Assembly: GCF_010723575.1 (NCBI RefSeq)
Contig: NZ_BLKZ01000002.1
Span: 310,001-374,000, forward strand
Origin: Mycobacterium bourgelatii
GTDB taxonomy: Bacteria > Actinomycetota > Actinomycetes > Mycobacteriales > Mycobacteriaceae
Reading direction: 5' to 3'
DNA length: 64,000 nucleotides
Shown here: one piece after another, positions 8,289 through 16,892 of the stretch
Numbering within the stretch: the first letter of the stretch is position 1
Layout: every line of letters begins with the position of its first letter
Notes under the pieces: generated by a model
What the model saw: the letters and a program-made list of their open reading frames with translations, nothing else
What the model was told of the DNA's origin: nothing
The model's database searches: none
Position numbers and translations under genes: made by a program

Positions 8289-9539
8289 TCAGACCGCGAC
8301 CGTCAACGCCGATAGTCCGCGCAGCGTGACGTTCGGCTTGTACTGCGGCTCGCCCACCATCCGCGCGTCTGGGAAACGCGCCGTTAGCTTCGACAAGGCC
8401 ACGCTGGCCTCGAGTCTGGCTAGCGGCGCGCCCAGGCAGTAGTGCAGTCCGCGGCCAAACCCCAAGTGCCGCGACGTGCCTCGGTCCGGATCGAAGGCAT
8501 CCGGTCGGTCGAACTCGGCGGGATCGCGTTGGGCCGCGCCGAGCAGCAGCACCATGGTGTCGCCCTTGGCGACGTCGTAGTCGCCGATCGTCATGTCCGC
8601 GGCGGCGATTCGACCGACCAACTGCACGGGCGGGTCGTACCGCAGGGTCTCCTCGATGACCGCCGAGACGCGCTGGGCATCACTGGCCAGCGCCGTCCAC
8701 TGCGTGCGGTCGCGCAGCATCGCCAAGACGGCGTTGGCGATCAGGTTCACCGTGGTCTCGTGTCCGGCTATCAGCAGCAGGTTGCAGGTGGAGACGATCT
8801 CCTCGGTGGTCAGCTGGTCTCCGGCCTCTTCGACGGCGACCAGGCCGGACATCAAATCATCGCCGGGATGGGACCGGCGCAGCTCGATCAGTCCGCGCAA
8901 GTAATCGCGTAACCACAGGCCCGCCTGCAACTGCTCCTGCCATAGCTCTTCGCTTTCGGGGCTGGACATCAACGGGTCCAGTGATTGCGCCAGCATTGCC
9001 GATGCCCGACTGAACTGCGGCTCGTCCTCCAAGGGCACACCGAGCAGCCGGCAAATGACCGCGACGGGAAGCGGATACGCGAAGTCGTCGATGACGTCGA
9101 ATTTGCCGGCCGCGGCGAACCGGGTCAGCATGTCGTCCACCAACGCGCTGATATCGGGCTGCAACGCGTTGACCACCTTCGGGACGAATGCCTTGCTCAC
9201 CAAGCGACGTAACCGGGTGTGGTCAGGGGGATCGAGGAACAAGAATCCGGGCGGGCCCAGCGGTCGTACCGTCGCGCCCTCCGCGATCTGCCGCTGCACC
9301 GCCGTCGAGTTGAGCCGGTCGCTGCTCGACGACGGGTGCCGCAAAATCTCGTCGCAATCCCCGTACGAGGAGAAAAAGGTGAGGTTGGCTCCTGGCAGCG
9401 GCAGCGGCCCGTGGTCACGAAACTTCGCAAAGACCGCGTATGGGTCGGCCCGGTGGGCAGGGTCGAGCAATTCCAGTAGCAGCGCCTGGGTTTCGGTTTG
9501 CTCGCTGGTCCGCTCGCTCGTCTGCAAAGGCCTCGGCAT
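8289..9539 (-). CDS. Cytochrome P450
   Basis: At 416 residues this has all P450 hallmarks: I-helix oxygen-binding LLIAGHETTVNL, the ExxR motif EETLRY, and the haem loop HLGFGRGLHYCLGAPLAR with the thiolate Cys near residue 368. There is no membrane anchor, as is usual for bacterial class I P450s, which need ferredoxin and reductase supplied from elsewhere. The sequence style is close to the broad CYP107-type group, but I cannot assign a family number or substrate. It is divergent from the DUF2330 gene with a 40-bp gap. It converges on the DUF6941 gene, with stops 4 bp apart. Confidence 0.88.
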   Translation of the reverse strand: MPRPLQTSERTSEQTETQALLLELLDPAHRADPYAVFAKFRDHGPLPLPGANLTFFSSYGDCDEILRHPSSSSDRLNSTAVQRQIAEGATVRPLGPPGFLFLDPPDHTRLRRLVSKAFVPKVVNALQPDISALVDDMLTRFAAAGKFDVIDDFAYPLPVAVICRLLGVPLEDEPQFSRASAMLAQSLDPLMSSPESEELWQEQLQAGLWLRDYLRGLIELRRSHPGDDLMSGLVAVEEAGDQLTTEEIVSTCNLLLIAGHETTVNLIANAVLAMLRDRTQWTALASDAQRVSAVIEETLRYDPPVQLVGRIAAADMTIGDYDVAKGDTMVLLLGAAQRDPAEFDRPDAFDPDRGTSRHLGFGRGLHYCLGAPLARLEASVALSKLTARFPDARMVGEPQYKPNVTLRGLSALTVAV

Positions 9540-9566
9540 CTACACATTGTGCCTGCGCATCACGCG

Positions 9567-9572
9567 TAGCAT
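9567..9572 (+). promoter_or_regulatory. -10-like TAGCAT, leaderless configuration
   Basis: TAGCAT lies 7 nt before ATG 9580 of the DUF2330 gene. It fits TAnnnT and leaves no room for a ribosome binding site, so a leaderless transcript is likely. It also supports choosing ATG 9580 over the much longer open frame. Confidence 0.45.
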
Positions 9573-9579
9573 CGGCGGC

Positions 9580-10629
9580 ATGCTGCGCGCGGCCGTGGTC
9601 CGGTTAGGAGTCATCGTCGTTGTTCTGCTCGGCGGCATGGTGCTGGCTCCGCCGAGCCAAGCCTGCGCATGTGGCGCCGCGATCCCACCGAGCGGCGCGG
9701 ACGCGCGGATGAACAGCGAAGTCGCACTCCTGCATTGGGACGGAACGACCGAGAACATCGTGATGCGGCTCGGGTTGGATTCCTCCACCGACAACCTCGC
9801 ACTGGTGGTGCCGACGCCCACGCCGGCGGTGGTGACGACGACGGACAAGGCCGCCTTCACCGAGTTGTCCCGACTCACCGCTCCCAAGATCGAGCACCAA
9901 CGCAGGTGGCGCATCGGGCCCGGTTCGTCGTCCGCCACCGATACCGACGCTGCCGTCGCCGCCCCAGGGCCACAGGTGCTTTCGCAGGTGCACCTGGGCC
10001 CGCTGGAGGCCACCACCCTGGCCGGCGGCGACCTGGCCGGCCTACAAAAGTGGTTGTCCGACAACGGATATGCCATCCGACCGGCTGTGTCGAGCGCGCT
10101 CGACCCCTATGTGCGGGACGGCTGGGCGTTCGTGGCCATGCGGCTGACGAGCACAACCCACATCGTCGGCGGCCTGGATCCGGTGCGACTGACGTTCCGG
10201 TCGCCGCGGCTCGTCTATCCGATGCGGCTGTCGGTCGCTGCGCAAGGGCCGCAACGCGTCACGATCTTCACCCTGTCCGATCACCGACAACAGCGCACCG
10301 ACGACGACGCCACGCACCAGACCACCCAAGTTCAGTTCGCCGGCAACATCGCCGGCGACGTTCGGGACCCCTTGCTGCGCGAATTGACCGCCAGCCACGG
10401 CGGGTACCTCACCAAGATCCAGGTCGACATCGACGAAACATCCCGGATCTCTTCGGATTTCACGTTCGGGAACGCACCGAACGACGAATCGTACCGACAG
10501 GTCCAGATCGTCTATGACGACGCGACCATCCCGCTCGAGCTGCTCGTTGCCGTGGTGCTGGTGGTCCTGGTAGTCGTCGGCCTGGTGGGCTTCGTCCTGG
10601 TTCGTCGGCGGACCCGGCGCGCCGGCTAG
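9580..10629 (+). CDS. DUF2330 membrane-anchored exported protein (Rv3732-like)
   Basis: The 349-residue protein has an N-terminal signal segment (VVRLGVIVVVLLGGMVLAPP) followed by CACG and PPSGADARMNSEVALL, the DUF2330 start. A long extracytoplasmic domain ends in one membrane helix (IPLELLVAVVLVVLVVVGL) with a basic RRRTRRAG tail. The mature domain is therefore displayed outside and anchored at its C-terminus. Function is unknown. Position next to a Nudix gene downstream of ligC matches my recollection of M. tuberculosis Rv3732 (about 352 residues). It overlaps the convergent Nudix gene by 4 bp. Confidence 0.8.
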   Translation: MLRAAVVRLGVIVVVLLGGMVLAPPSQACACGAAIPPSGADARMNSEVALLHWDGTTENIVMRLGLDSSTDNLALVVPTPTPAVVTTTDKAAFTELSRLTAPKIEHQRRWRIGPGSSSATDTDAAVAAPGPQVLSQVHLGPLEATTLAGGDLAGLQKWLSDNGYAIRPAVSSALDPYVRDGWAFVAMRLTSTTHIVGGLDPVRLTFRSPRLVYPMRLSVAAQGPQRVTIFTLSDHRQQRTDDDATHQTTQVQFAGNIAGDVRDPLLRELTASHGGYLTKIQVDIDETSRISSDFTFGNAPNDESYRQVQIVYDDATIPLELLVAVVLVVLVVVGLVGFVLVRRRTRRAG

Positions 10630-11108
10630 CCTTCGCTCAACTCTGCCACCGTCGGATGCGCCATCAATCGGTCGAGAAAGACGCGCTGGCCTTTGAGCAG
10701 TTTGGTGCGGGCCCGCGCCACCGGGAACCAGCCGACCCGGTCGACCTCGGGAAACTCGCGCATCTTGCCCGAGCCTCTAGGCCATTCCAGTTCGAAGGTG
10801 TTGCTGCGCGCCGCGGTGATGTCCAGGTCGCTGTGCACCGCGTAGGCGGTGACCACTTTGCCGCCGGGTTGTTTCGCCGACGCCAGGTCGATGCGCGGTC
10901 CGTCGGGTACCGGCATGCCTAGCTCCTCGGCGAACTCCCGCTGGGCGGCCAACCAGGGATCCTCGCCCTCGTCGTACTCGCCCTTCGGAATTGACCAGGC
11001 GCCGTCGTCCTTTCGGGCCCAGAAGGGACCACCCGGATGCGCAACGAGGACCTCGACGACGCCGTCACGCTCCCGGAACAGCAGCACACCCGCGCTGAGT
11101 TTGGGCAC
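10626..11108 (-). CDS. Nudix hydrolase (Rv3733c-like)
   Basis: This 160-residue Nudix protein has a complete Nudix box (GEYDEGEDPWLAAQREFAEELG, fitting Gx5Ex7REuxEExG). It begins with SAGVLLFRE and has KDDGAWSIPKGEYDEGE, typical of small NTP or dinucleotide pyrophosphohydrolases. The substrate cannot be told from sequence. Start is GTG 11108, eight bp after the WS/DGAT stop on the same strand, so the two form an operon. The stop overlaps the convergent DUF2330 gene by 4 bp. Confidence 0.85.
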   Translation of the reverse strand: MPKLSAGVLLFRERDGVVEVLVAHPGGPFWARKDDGAWSIPKGEYDEGEDPWLAAQREFAEELGMPVPDGPRIDLASAKQPGGKVVTAYAVHSDLDITAARSNTFELEWPRGSGKMREFPEVDRVGWFPVARARTKLLKGQRVFLDRLMAHPTVAELSEG

Positions 11109-11116
11109 GCTGGTCG

Positions 11117-12493
11117 TCAGACCCCGACGGCCTGTTCCAGATCCTTCAGCGAGGTCTCAAGATGCCCGAGCAGCCGCTGCAGGTGTGGCACGCTGCGCCG
11201 GCATCCGACCAGCCCGAAGTCCAGGTTGCCCGCGTTGTTGACCAGCGTGATGTTCAACGCCTGCCCCTCCGGGATGTTGGACAGCGGGTAGCTGCCGTCG
11301 AGCCGGGCACCGCCGTAATACAGCGGCTCGCTCACCCCGGGCACGTTGGAGATGACGATGTTGAATGGCGGCGGCACCGCGGAGAGGAAGCCCGGCACGC
11401 CTGCCAGCGTCAGCGGCGCCATGTTGAGCGCCGACAAAGCCAGGACCTGATATTGCGGCAGTTCCGCGAGCACCTTCTTGTTGCGACGCATGGACTCGCC
11501 GATGACCTCGATCCGCTTCGCCGGGTCCTCGAGGTTCGTGGCCAGGTTGCACAGGATGCTGCCCACCTTGTTGCCGCCGCGGTCGGCGTCCGCTTCCGAA
11601 CGCAGACTCACCGGCACCATCGCCACCAGCGGCGCATTCGGCAACGCGTCTTGCTCGATGAGGTAGTAGCGCAGCGCACCGGCGCACATTGCCAACACCG
11701 CGTCGTTGACCGACACGCCCGCCGCCTGCTTGACGGCCTTGATCCGATCCAGCGACCAGGACTGGGCGGCACATCGACGAGCACCCCCGACCTTGCGGTT
11801 CAACATGGTGTGCGGCGCTGCGAAGGGCAGCGTCAGTTGCTGCTCGAGCAGGGCGGCACGGGCCAGCTTCAAGGTCGACGGGGCGATCCCGGCGAGTCCT
11901 TTGACGGTTCCCGTCAGCGCGCTCAACGCGCTCGACGCACTTGGGCCGCCTGAGCCGTCGGACGCCGACTTCGGCGGGCGTGGCAGGTTCCACATCGCTT
12001 TGACCTGGGTGTCGTTCGGGTCGGTCGACATCGTGCGTTGCATCAGCTTCACCGCCGACACACCGTCGATCAAGGCGTGGTGCATCTTGGTGTACAGGGC
12101 GAATCGCCCGTCGGCCAGCCCCTCCACCACGTGCAGTTCCCACAGCGGCCGGTGCCGGTCGAGCAGGCTGGTGTGCAGCCTCGAGGTCAGTTCGAGCAGA
12201 TCGCGCACGCGTCCCGGCGCGGGTAGCGCCGAACGACGGACGTGGTAGTCCATGTCGACTTCGTCGTCGTAGGCCCAAGCGACCCGCGCGATTCCACCCC
12301 CGATCGTGGCGGGGTGCTTGCGGAAGGTGGGCTGGAATTCGTCGTTCGCAACTAGCGCTTCGTAGAAGTCGCGGACGAACTCTCGGCCGGCCCCTTCCGG
12401 CGGCTCGAACAGCGACAAGCCGCCCACGTGCATGGGATGCTCCCGCGATTCGGTGAACAGAAACATCGAGTCGGTGGGCATCATCAGTTCCAT
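11117..12493 (-). CDS. WS/DGAT family O-acyltransferase
   Basis: This 458-residue protein carries the wax-ester-synthase/diacylglycerol-acyltransferase active site HHALIDGVSAVKL (HHxxxDG, about residues 138-144). It also has the typical N-terminus MPTDSMFLFTESREHPMHVGGL and the C-terminal PPFNIVISNVPG and NITLVNNAGNLDFGLVGCRR. It should transfer acyl groups from acyl-CoA to diacylglycerol or alcohols at the membrane. ATG 12493 gives the family start; the 25 codons upstream lack similarity. It is divergent from the AraC gene (102-bp gap), forms an operon with the downstream Nudix gene and has a paralogue at 13600-14958. Confidence 0.88.
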   Translation of the reverse strand: MELMMPTDSMFLFTESREHPMHVGGLSLFEPPEGAGREFVRDFYEALVANDEFQPTFRKHPATIGGGIARVAWAYDDEVDMDYHVRRSALPAPGRVRDLLELTSRLHTSLLDRHRPLWELHVVEGLADGRFALYTKMHHALIDGVSAVKLMQRTMSTDPNDTQVKAMWNLPRPPKSASDGSGGPSASSALSALTGTVKGLAGIAPSTLKLARAALLEQQLTLPFAAPHTMLNRKVGGARRCAAQSWSLDRIKAVKQAAGVSVNDAVLAMCAGALRYYLIEQDALPNAPLVAMVPVSLRSEADADRGGNKVGSILCNLATNLEDPAKRIEVIGESMRRNKKVLAELPQYQVLALSALNMAPLTLAGVPGFLSAVPPPFNIVISNVPGVSEPLYYGGARLDGSYPLSNIPEGQALNITLVNNAGNLDFGLVGCRRSVPHLQRLLGHLETSLKDLEQAVGV

Positions 12494-12583
12494 GCAGCTA
12501 TTCCTACCGGACCCCGCCGACGGCGAGAAGACACAAATAGCCCTGACATTGCCCTGAAGCAAGAGCATTTTGTCTGTTCGCCG

Positions 12584-12589
12584 TAGGGT
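12584..12589 (+). promoter_or_regulatory. -10-like TAGGGT, leaderless configuration
   Basis: TAGGGT ends 6 nt before ATG 12596 of the AraC-type gene, matching TAnnnT spacing for a leaderless mRNA. The divergent WS/DGAT start lies about 90 bp away, so the same intergenic region serves both genes. Confidence 0.45.
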
Positions 12590-12595
12590 CGGAAC

Positions 12596-13648
12596 ATGTC
12601 CGTGGTGCGGGGAACGGGGATCTGGAGTTACCCGGGCCTGGTCACCGAGCTGGGCGGTGACCCGTCCGCCTTACTGCGCGCGGCGGGCGTCCGCGAACAG
12701 GACGTCGGCAACTACGACGCGTTCATACCTCTCCACGCCGCGATACGAGCGGTCGAGTCGGCCGCGCAGGTAACCGACACACCGGATTTCGGCCGCCGGT
12801 TGGCCGAGCGGCAAGGGATCGAGATCCTGGGCCCGGTCGGGGTGGCGGCGCGAACTGCTGCGACGGTCGCCGATGCGATGGCGATATTCAACACCTTCAT
12901 GGCGGCCTACAGTCCGGCGATCTCGATTCGGATCACCCCCCTGCCCGACCCGGCCCAGTCCTTCATCGCGATCGAGTTCCTGCTCGACCGGGCCGCCACC
13001 AGCCCCCAGACGCTGGAACTGGCGCTCGGCGTCTCACTCAGGGTGATCCACCTGCTCATGGGGACCACGTATGCGCCCATCTCGGTGCACCTGCCGCACG
13101 ACCCTCTCACGTCGCCGTCGGATTACACCCGGTACTTCGGCTGCACACCGCACTTCGCCCAGCGCACGAGCGGATTCACGGTGCGGACGGCTGACCTCGC
13201 CCGCACGCTCAACCGTGACGACCTCGCCCACCGTGCGGTCGTGGACTACCTCAGCAGCATCACCCCGCTGGGCGCCGGAATCGTGGAATCGGCGCGAGCC
13301 ATCGTTCGGCAGCTGTTGCCCACCGGCGCGGCGACCCTCGACGTGGTCGCCGAGCAGTTTCATCTGCATCCGAAAACGTTGCAGCGCAGACTTGCTCACG
13401 AACACACCACGTTCGCGGCTCTGGTCGACGAGGTCCGCAAGGATGCCGCCGATCGCTACCTGCGGACCACCAGAATCAGCCTGTCACACCTGGCCCGCGA
13501 ACTCGGCTACGCCGAGCAGAGCGTTTTGACCCGGTCCAGCAAGAGATGGTTCGGCGTGGGCCCGGCGTCCTACCGCGCCATGACCCGCGGGGCTACGGGT
13601 CAGAGGCCGACCGCCCGCTCCAGTTCCTTCAGCGACGTGTCCAGGTGA
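12596..13648 (+). CDS. AraC-family transcriptional regulator with arabinose-binding-like N-terminal domain
   Basis: At 350 residues it has an N-terminal Arabinose_bd-type domain (about 15-205, from GLVTELGGDPSALLRAAGV) as in OruR/ArgR-like AraC proteins. The C-terminal double helix-turn-helix (about 235-335) contains TLDVVAEQFHLHPKTLQRRL and ISLSHLARELGYAEQSVLTR. It is flanked by two WS/DGAT genes: one divergent, one convergent and overlapping its last 49 bp. This arrangement suggests it controls storage-lipid or wax-ester synthesis, probably in response to a fatty acid. Position recalls M. tuberculosis Rv3736. Confidence 0.85.
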   Translation: MSVVRGTGIWSYPGLVTELGGDPSALLRAAGVREQDVGNYDAFIPLHAAIRAVESAAQVTDTPDFGRRLAERQGIEILGPVGVAARTAATVADAMAIFNTFMAAYSPAISIRITPLPDPAQSFIAIEFLLDRAATSPQTLELALGVSLRVIHLLMGTTYAPISVHLPHDPLTSPSDYTRYFGCTPHFAQRTSGFTVRTADLARTLNRDDLAHRAVVDYLSSITPLGAGIVESARAIVRQLLPTGAATLDVVAEQFHLHPKTLQRRLAHEHTTFAALVDEVRKDAADRYLRTTRISLSHLARELGYAEQSVLTRSSKRWFGVGPASYRAMTRGATGQRPTARSSSFSDVSR

Positions 13649-14958
13649 CTGAGCAGGCGCTGCAGATGCGGGATGCTGCGCCGGCAACCAACCAGCCCGA
13701 AGTCGAGACTGTCGACGGTGCTGGTGAGGGTGATGTTGAGCGCTTGTCCGTTGAGCGCCAATGACATCGGGTAGTTGCCCACCATCCGGGCACCCTTGAG
13801 GTAGAGCGGCGCACGCGAGCCGGGCACATTGGAGATGCACACGTTGAACGGCGGCGGGGTCGCCGTGGCCAATCCGGGCAAGGTGTTGAGCGCAGCCGGG
13901 CTGAGCATCGTCAGCGACAGCGCCATCGCCTGGGCCCGGGGCAGCTGCGACATCACCTTCTTGTTGTTGTACATCGACGCGTGGATGGATTCGAGCCGAT
14001 CGGCCGGGTCGTAGCGGTCGGTTGCCAGATTGCACAGCACCGCACCAATCCTGTTGCCGCCGACGGCATCCCCGTCGTTGCGCAGATTGACCGGAACCAT
14101 GGCCACCAACGGGGCATCCGGCAGGGCTTCGTTTTCTTCCAGGTATGCGCGCAGCGCACCCGCACACATGGCCAGCACCACATCGTTGAGGCTCACCCCG
14201 GCCACGTCCTTGATCGCCTTGACGCGGTCGAGTTCCCAGGACTGCGCCGCGCAGCGGCGGGCTCCCCCGACCGAGACGTTCAGCATGGTGCGCGGCGCGC
14301 CGAACGGCAGCGTCAGCTGCTGTTCCAGTAGCGCCGCGCGCGCCAGCCGGGCCGTCGACGGAGCCAGTCCCGCAACGGATCCCAGGATCCCCCCGAGTTG
14401 TTGCAACGGGTTGCTTCGGTTGCGGTCACGCGACGCACGCTGCGGCGCCGGTGCCCAGGCGGCACGGAATTCGTCGGCGTCGGGATCGGTGCTCATCGAC
14501 TGACGCATCAACGACAGTCCCGACACCCCGTCGACCAACGCGTGATGGATCTTCGAATAGATCGCGAAGCGGCCATCTTTGAGGCCCTCGATGAGGTGGG
14601 TCTCCCACAGTGGGCGGTGCCGGTCGAGCAGGTTGGAATGCAGCCGGGACGTCAACTCCAGCAGTTCACGTACCCGCCCAGGGGTCGGTAGGGCGGAGCG
14701 GCGCACGTGGTAGTCGAGGTCGACGTCGTGGTCGAGTGTCCAGCTGAAGTTGCTGAAGGCGCCGTGAACTCCCATGGGGCGCTTACGGAATAGCGGTGCC
14801 AGCTCGGTGGACTTCAACATCGCCTGATGAATCTCGCGTACGAATCCGCGTCCCGCCCCGGACGGCGGGGTGAACAGTTGCAGCGAGCCGACGTGCAAGG
14901 GGTGCTCACGAGACTCAGCCGCCAGAAATAGCGAGTCGACCGGTGACATCAGTTCCAT
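13600..14958 (-). CDS. WS/DGAT family O-acyltransferase (second copy)
   Basis: The 452-residue protein is a clear paralogue of the 11117-12493 product. It has MELMSPVDSLFLAAESREHP at the start, the active site HHALVDGVSGLSL, PPFNVCISNVPGS and the end motif DFGLVGCRRSIPHLQRLL. ATG 14958 is preceded by AGGAG at a suitable distance. The 3' end overlaps the convergent AraC gene by 49 bp, so opposing transcripts share sequence. Role: acyl-CoA-dependent triacylglycerol or wax ester formation at the membrane; the acceptor is unknown. Confidence 0.88.
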   Translation of the reverse strand: MELMSPVDSLFLAAESREHPLHVGSLQLFTPPSGAGRGFVREIHQAMLKSTELAPLFRKRPMGVHGAFSNFSWTLDHDVDLDYHVRRSALPTPGRVRELLELTSRLHSNLLDRHRPLWETHLIEGLKDGRFAIYSKIHHALVDGVSGLSLMRQSMSTDPDADEFRAAWAPAPQRASRDRNRSNPLQQLGGILGSVAGLAPSTARLARAALLEQQLTLPFGAPRTMLNVSVGGARRCAAQSWELDRVKAIKDVAGVSLNDVVLAMCAGALRAYLEENEALPDAPLVAMVPVNLRNDGDAVGGNRIGAVLCNLATDRYDPADRLESIHASMYNNKKVMSQLPRAQAMALSLTMLSPAALNTLPGLATATPPPFNVCISNVPGSRAPLYLKGARMVGNYPMSLALNGQALNITLTSTVDSLDFGLVGCRRSIPHLQRLLSHLDTSLKELERAVGL

Positions 14959-15182
14959 GGCATGTACTCCTGTATTGCGAAGCGCAGGTGGTCGTCGTCG
15001 ACTGGGCCCTCGCGCAAATCTTCGGGTCGGTGCGACACTCCGTTTGCGTCCGTTTGGGGCCGTCGGTGCCCGCGGTCGGAGCAGGAGCCTGCGCACCTAC
15101 GATGCACCCGACGATACCCCTGTGTCTTGACAGCAGAGGACACTTTTTTGACAGTTGAGGACAGCTTGGTCGCCGTGGCGCG

Positions 15183-15602
15183 TTACCCGACGGCGGTAAT
15201 TCCGGAGCTGGAGATGGTGAACCCGCGGCCGGTGGTGACCGTACAGGTGACGCCGCTGGTCTCCGATCGGCAGCTGAAAGGTCCGACTGAGGCCGTTGAG
15301 CCGTATTCGAGCGTTGGGGTGTCTTCGCTCGCATTGCCGATGCAGGAAACACCGGCACAGGTCTTGAACGTTCCGTCAGGGCCCATGCGCACCGACTGGG
15401 CGGGCGAGTCGGTCTGGCAATAGGTTTCGTCGGCGATGCCATTGCCGCGGTGGTAGCTCAACTCGCAGCCCAGGTTGTGGGACGGCGCCAGGAACGAGCA
15501 CCGGGTGGTGGTGCACACCGGATCGTCCGCAGCGGCGTGGGGCATCGCGACCCAGCCGGCCGCCAAGGGAAATGCCAGTGCCGCGATGAACGCCCGACGC
15601 AT
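15183..15602 (-). CDS. Small secreted cysteine-containing protein (DUF6636-like)
   Basis: This 139-residue protein has a signal peptide (RRAFIAALAFPLAAGWVAMP, cleavage near AAA-DDP). The mature domain has six Cys (CTTTRCSFLAP, GCELSY, TYCQTD, TCAGVSCIG, FSCRSETSGVTC) and ends GRGFTISSSGITAVG, the pattern of DUF6636-type secreted mycobacterial proteins. ATG 15602 has GGGAGGG upstream, better than the GTG-like start 12 codons earlier. Function is unknown. It stands alone between WS/DGAT and the DapB-like gene. Confidence 0.65.
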   Translation of the reverse strand: MRRAFIAALAFPLAAGWVAMPHAAADDPVCTTTRCSFLAPSHNLGCELSYHRGNGIADETYCQTDSPAQSVRMGPDGTFKTCAGVSCIGNASEDTPTLEYGSTASVGPFSCRSETSGVTCTVTTGRGFTISSSGITAVG

Positions 15603-15758
15603 GCCGCCCTCCCAGTGTCCGCGGTGAGCTTTGCTCATTATTCACCGCACACCCGCCCCCTAGTGGGTTTTTCCGGGTTGTTCCGGTTCGTTGACAGTCA
15701 CTGTCAATAAGTCATAACGTGCCACTCGGGGATGGGGCTTGTAAAGGGAGGTCTGGCG

Positions 15759-16892
15759 ATGAGTGGTCCGGCCACGCTTCGTGTCATTCAATGGGCGACC
15801 GGTGGTGTCGGCAAGGCCGCCATCGAATGCGTGCTCAACCACCCGCAGCTTGAACTGGTCGGCTGCTGGGTGCACAGCGCGCAAAAGAGCGGATTGGACG
15901 TCGGCGACATCGTCGGCACCGACGCACTCGGGGTGATCGCCACCAGCGACATCGACGGGTTGCTGGCCCTCGACGCCGACTGCGTCATGTACAGCCCGCT
16001 GGTCCCCAATGATCAAGAGGTCGTGGCGATTTTGCGGTCCGGAAAGAACGTGGTCACGCCGTTGGGCTGGGTCTATCCCGACTTCAACAACCCGGCCGTC
16101 CAGGCGATCGACGCCGCCGCGCGCGAAGGTGGGGTGACACTGCACGGGTCGGGAATCCATCCGGGCGGCATCACGGAGCGCTTTCCGCTCATGCTGTCGT
16201 CGCTCTCGTCGGCGGTCACCCACGTGCGCGCCGAGGAATTCTCCGACATTCGTACCTACAACGCTCCCGACGTGGTGCGCCACATCATGGGCTTCGGTGG
16301 GACGCCCGAGCAAGCCGTGCAGGGGCCGATGGCTGCCTTACTCGAATCAGGTTTCAAGATGTCGGTGCGAATGATCGCTGAACACATGGGATTTCGCATC
16401 GACCCTACGATCAAGACCATTCAGGACATCGCGGTGGCCACCGCCGACATCGACTACGACCCCTTCCCCATCACCGCGGGAACGGTGGCGGCGCGGCGAT
16501 TCCGCTGGCAGGCCACCGTCGACGGCGAGCCCGTCATCACGGCGGCGGTCAACTGGTTGATGGGCGAGGAAAATCTTGATCCAGGCTGGAATTTCGGTGG
16601 CCAAGGCGAGCGCTTCGAAGTGGAGATTACCGGCGACCCAACCGTGAAGCTGACCTTCCAGGGACTGCAGCCGGAATCGATTGCCGAAGGGCTGCAACGT
16701 AACCCAGGGATCGTGGCCACCGCCAACCACTGCGTCAACGCCATCCCCGACGTGTGCGCCGCCGACCCGGGCATCAAGACCTACCTGGATCTGCCGCTCT
16801 TCGCGGGACGACCGGCGGCCCGCCTAGCCCGTAGTTCCCCCTGGTTTGGTGATGAGTGTGCCGTGACCTGGGGTTTTGTGTTGTCTGCATGA
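15759..16892 (+). CDS. DapB-like NAD(P)-dependent dehydrogenase, C-terminus altered by IS insertion
   Basis: The protein opens with LRVIQWATGGVGKAAIE, a dinucleotide-binding loop of the dihydrodipicolinate-reductase-like / amine dehydrogenase family. It continues with GKNVVTPLGWVYPD and HGSGIHPGGITERFPL, which are conserved in these mycobacterial oxidoreductases. ATG 15759 has GGGAGGT eight nt upstream. From about 16825 the coding sequence enters the IS1634-type element, so the last about 22 residues are IS-encoded. Just after the element the sequence GCGCTATGA could supply the original end. Most of the enzyme is retained, so it may still work. The reaction is unknown. TetR follows beyond the IS. 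Confidence 0.75.
   Translation: MSGPATLRVIQWATGGVGKAAIECVLNHPQLELVGCWVHSAQKSGLDVGDIVGTDALGVIATSDIDGLLALDADCVMYSPLVPNDQEVVAILRSGKNVVTPLGWVYPDFNNPAVQAIDAAAREGGVTLHGSGIHPGGITERFPLMLSSLSSAVTHVRAEEFSDIRTYNAPDVVRHIMGFGGTPEQAVQGPMAALLESGFKMSVRMIAEHMGFRIDPTIKTIQDIAVATADIDYDPFPITAGTVAARRFRWQATVDGEPVITAAVNWLMGEENLDPGWNFGGQGERFEVEITGDPTVKLTFQGLQPESIAEGLQRNPGIVATANHCVNAIPDVCAADPGIKTYLDLPLFAGRPAARLARSSPWFGDECAVTWGFVLSA
16825..16841 (+). repeat. IS1634-type terminal inverted repeat, left
   Basis: TAGCCCGTAGTTCCCCC pairs with the right end at 18778-18794 with one mismatch. It overlaps the reading frame of the DapB-like gene. Confidence 0.7.

Noticed and set aside
9055..9579. Long N-terminal extension of the DUF2330 protein
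   Set aside because: It is antisense to the P450 gene; ATG 9580 starts a signal peptide and has a -10 box 7 nt upstream.
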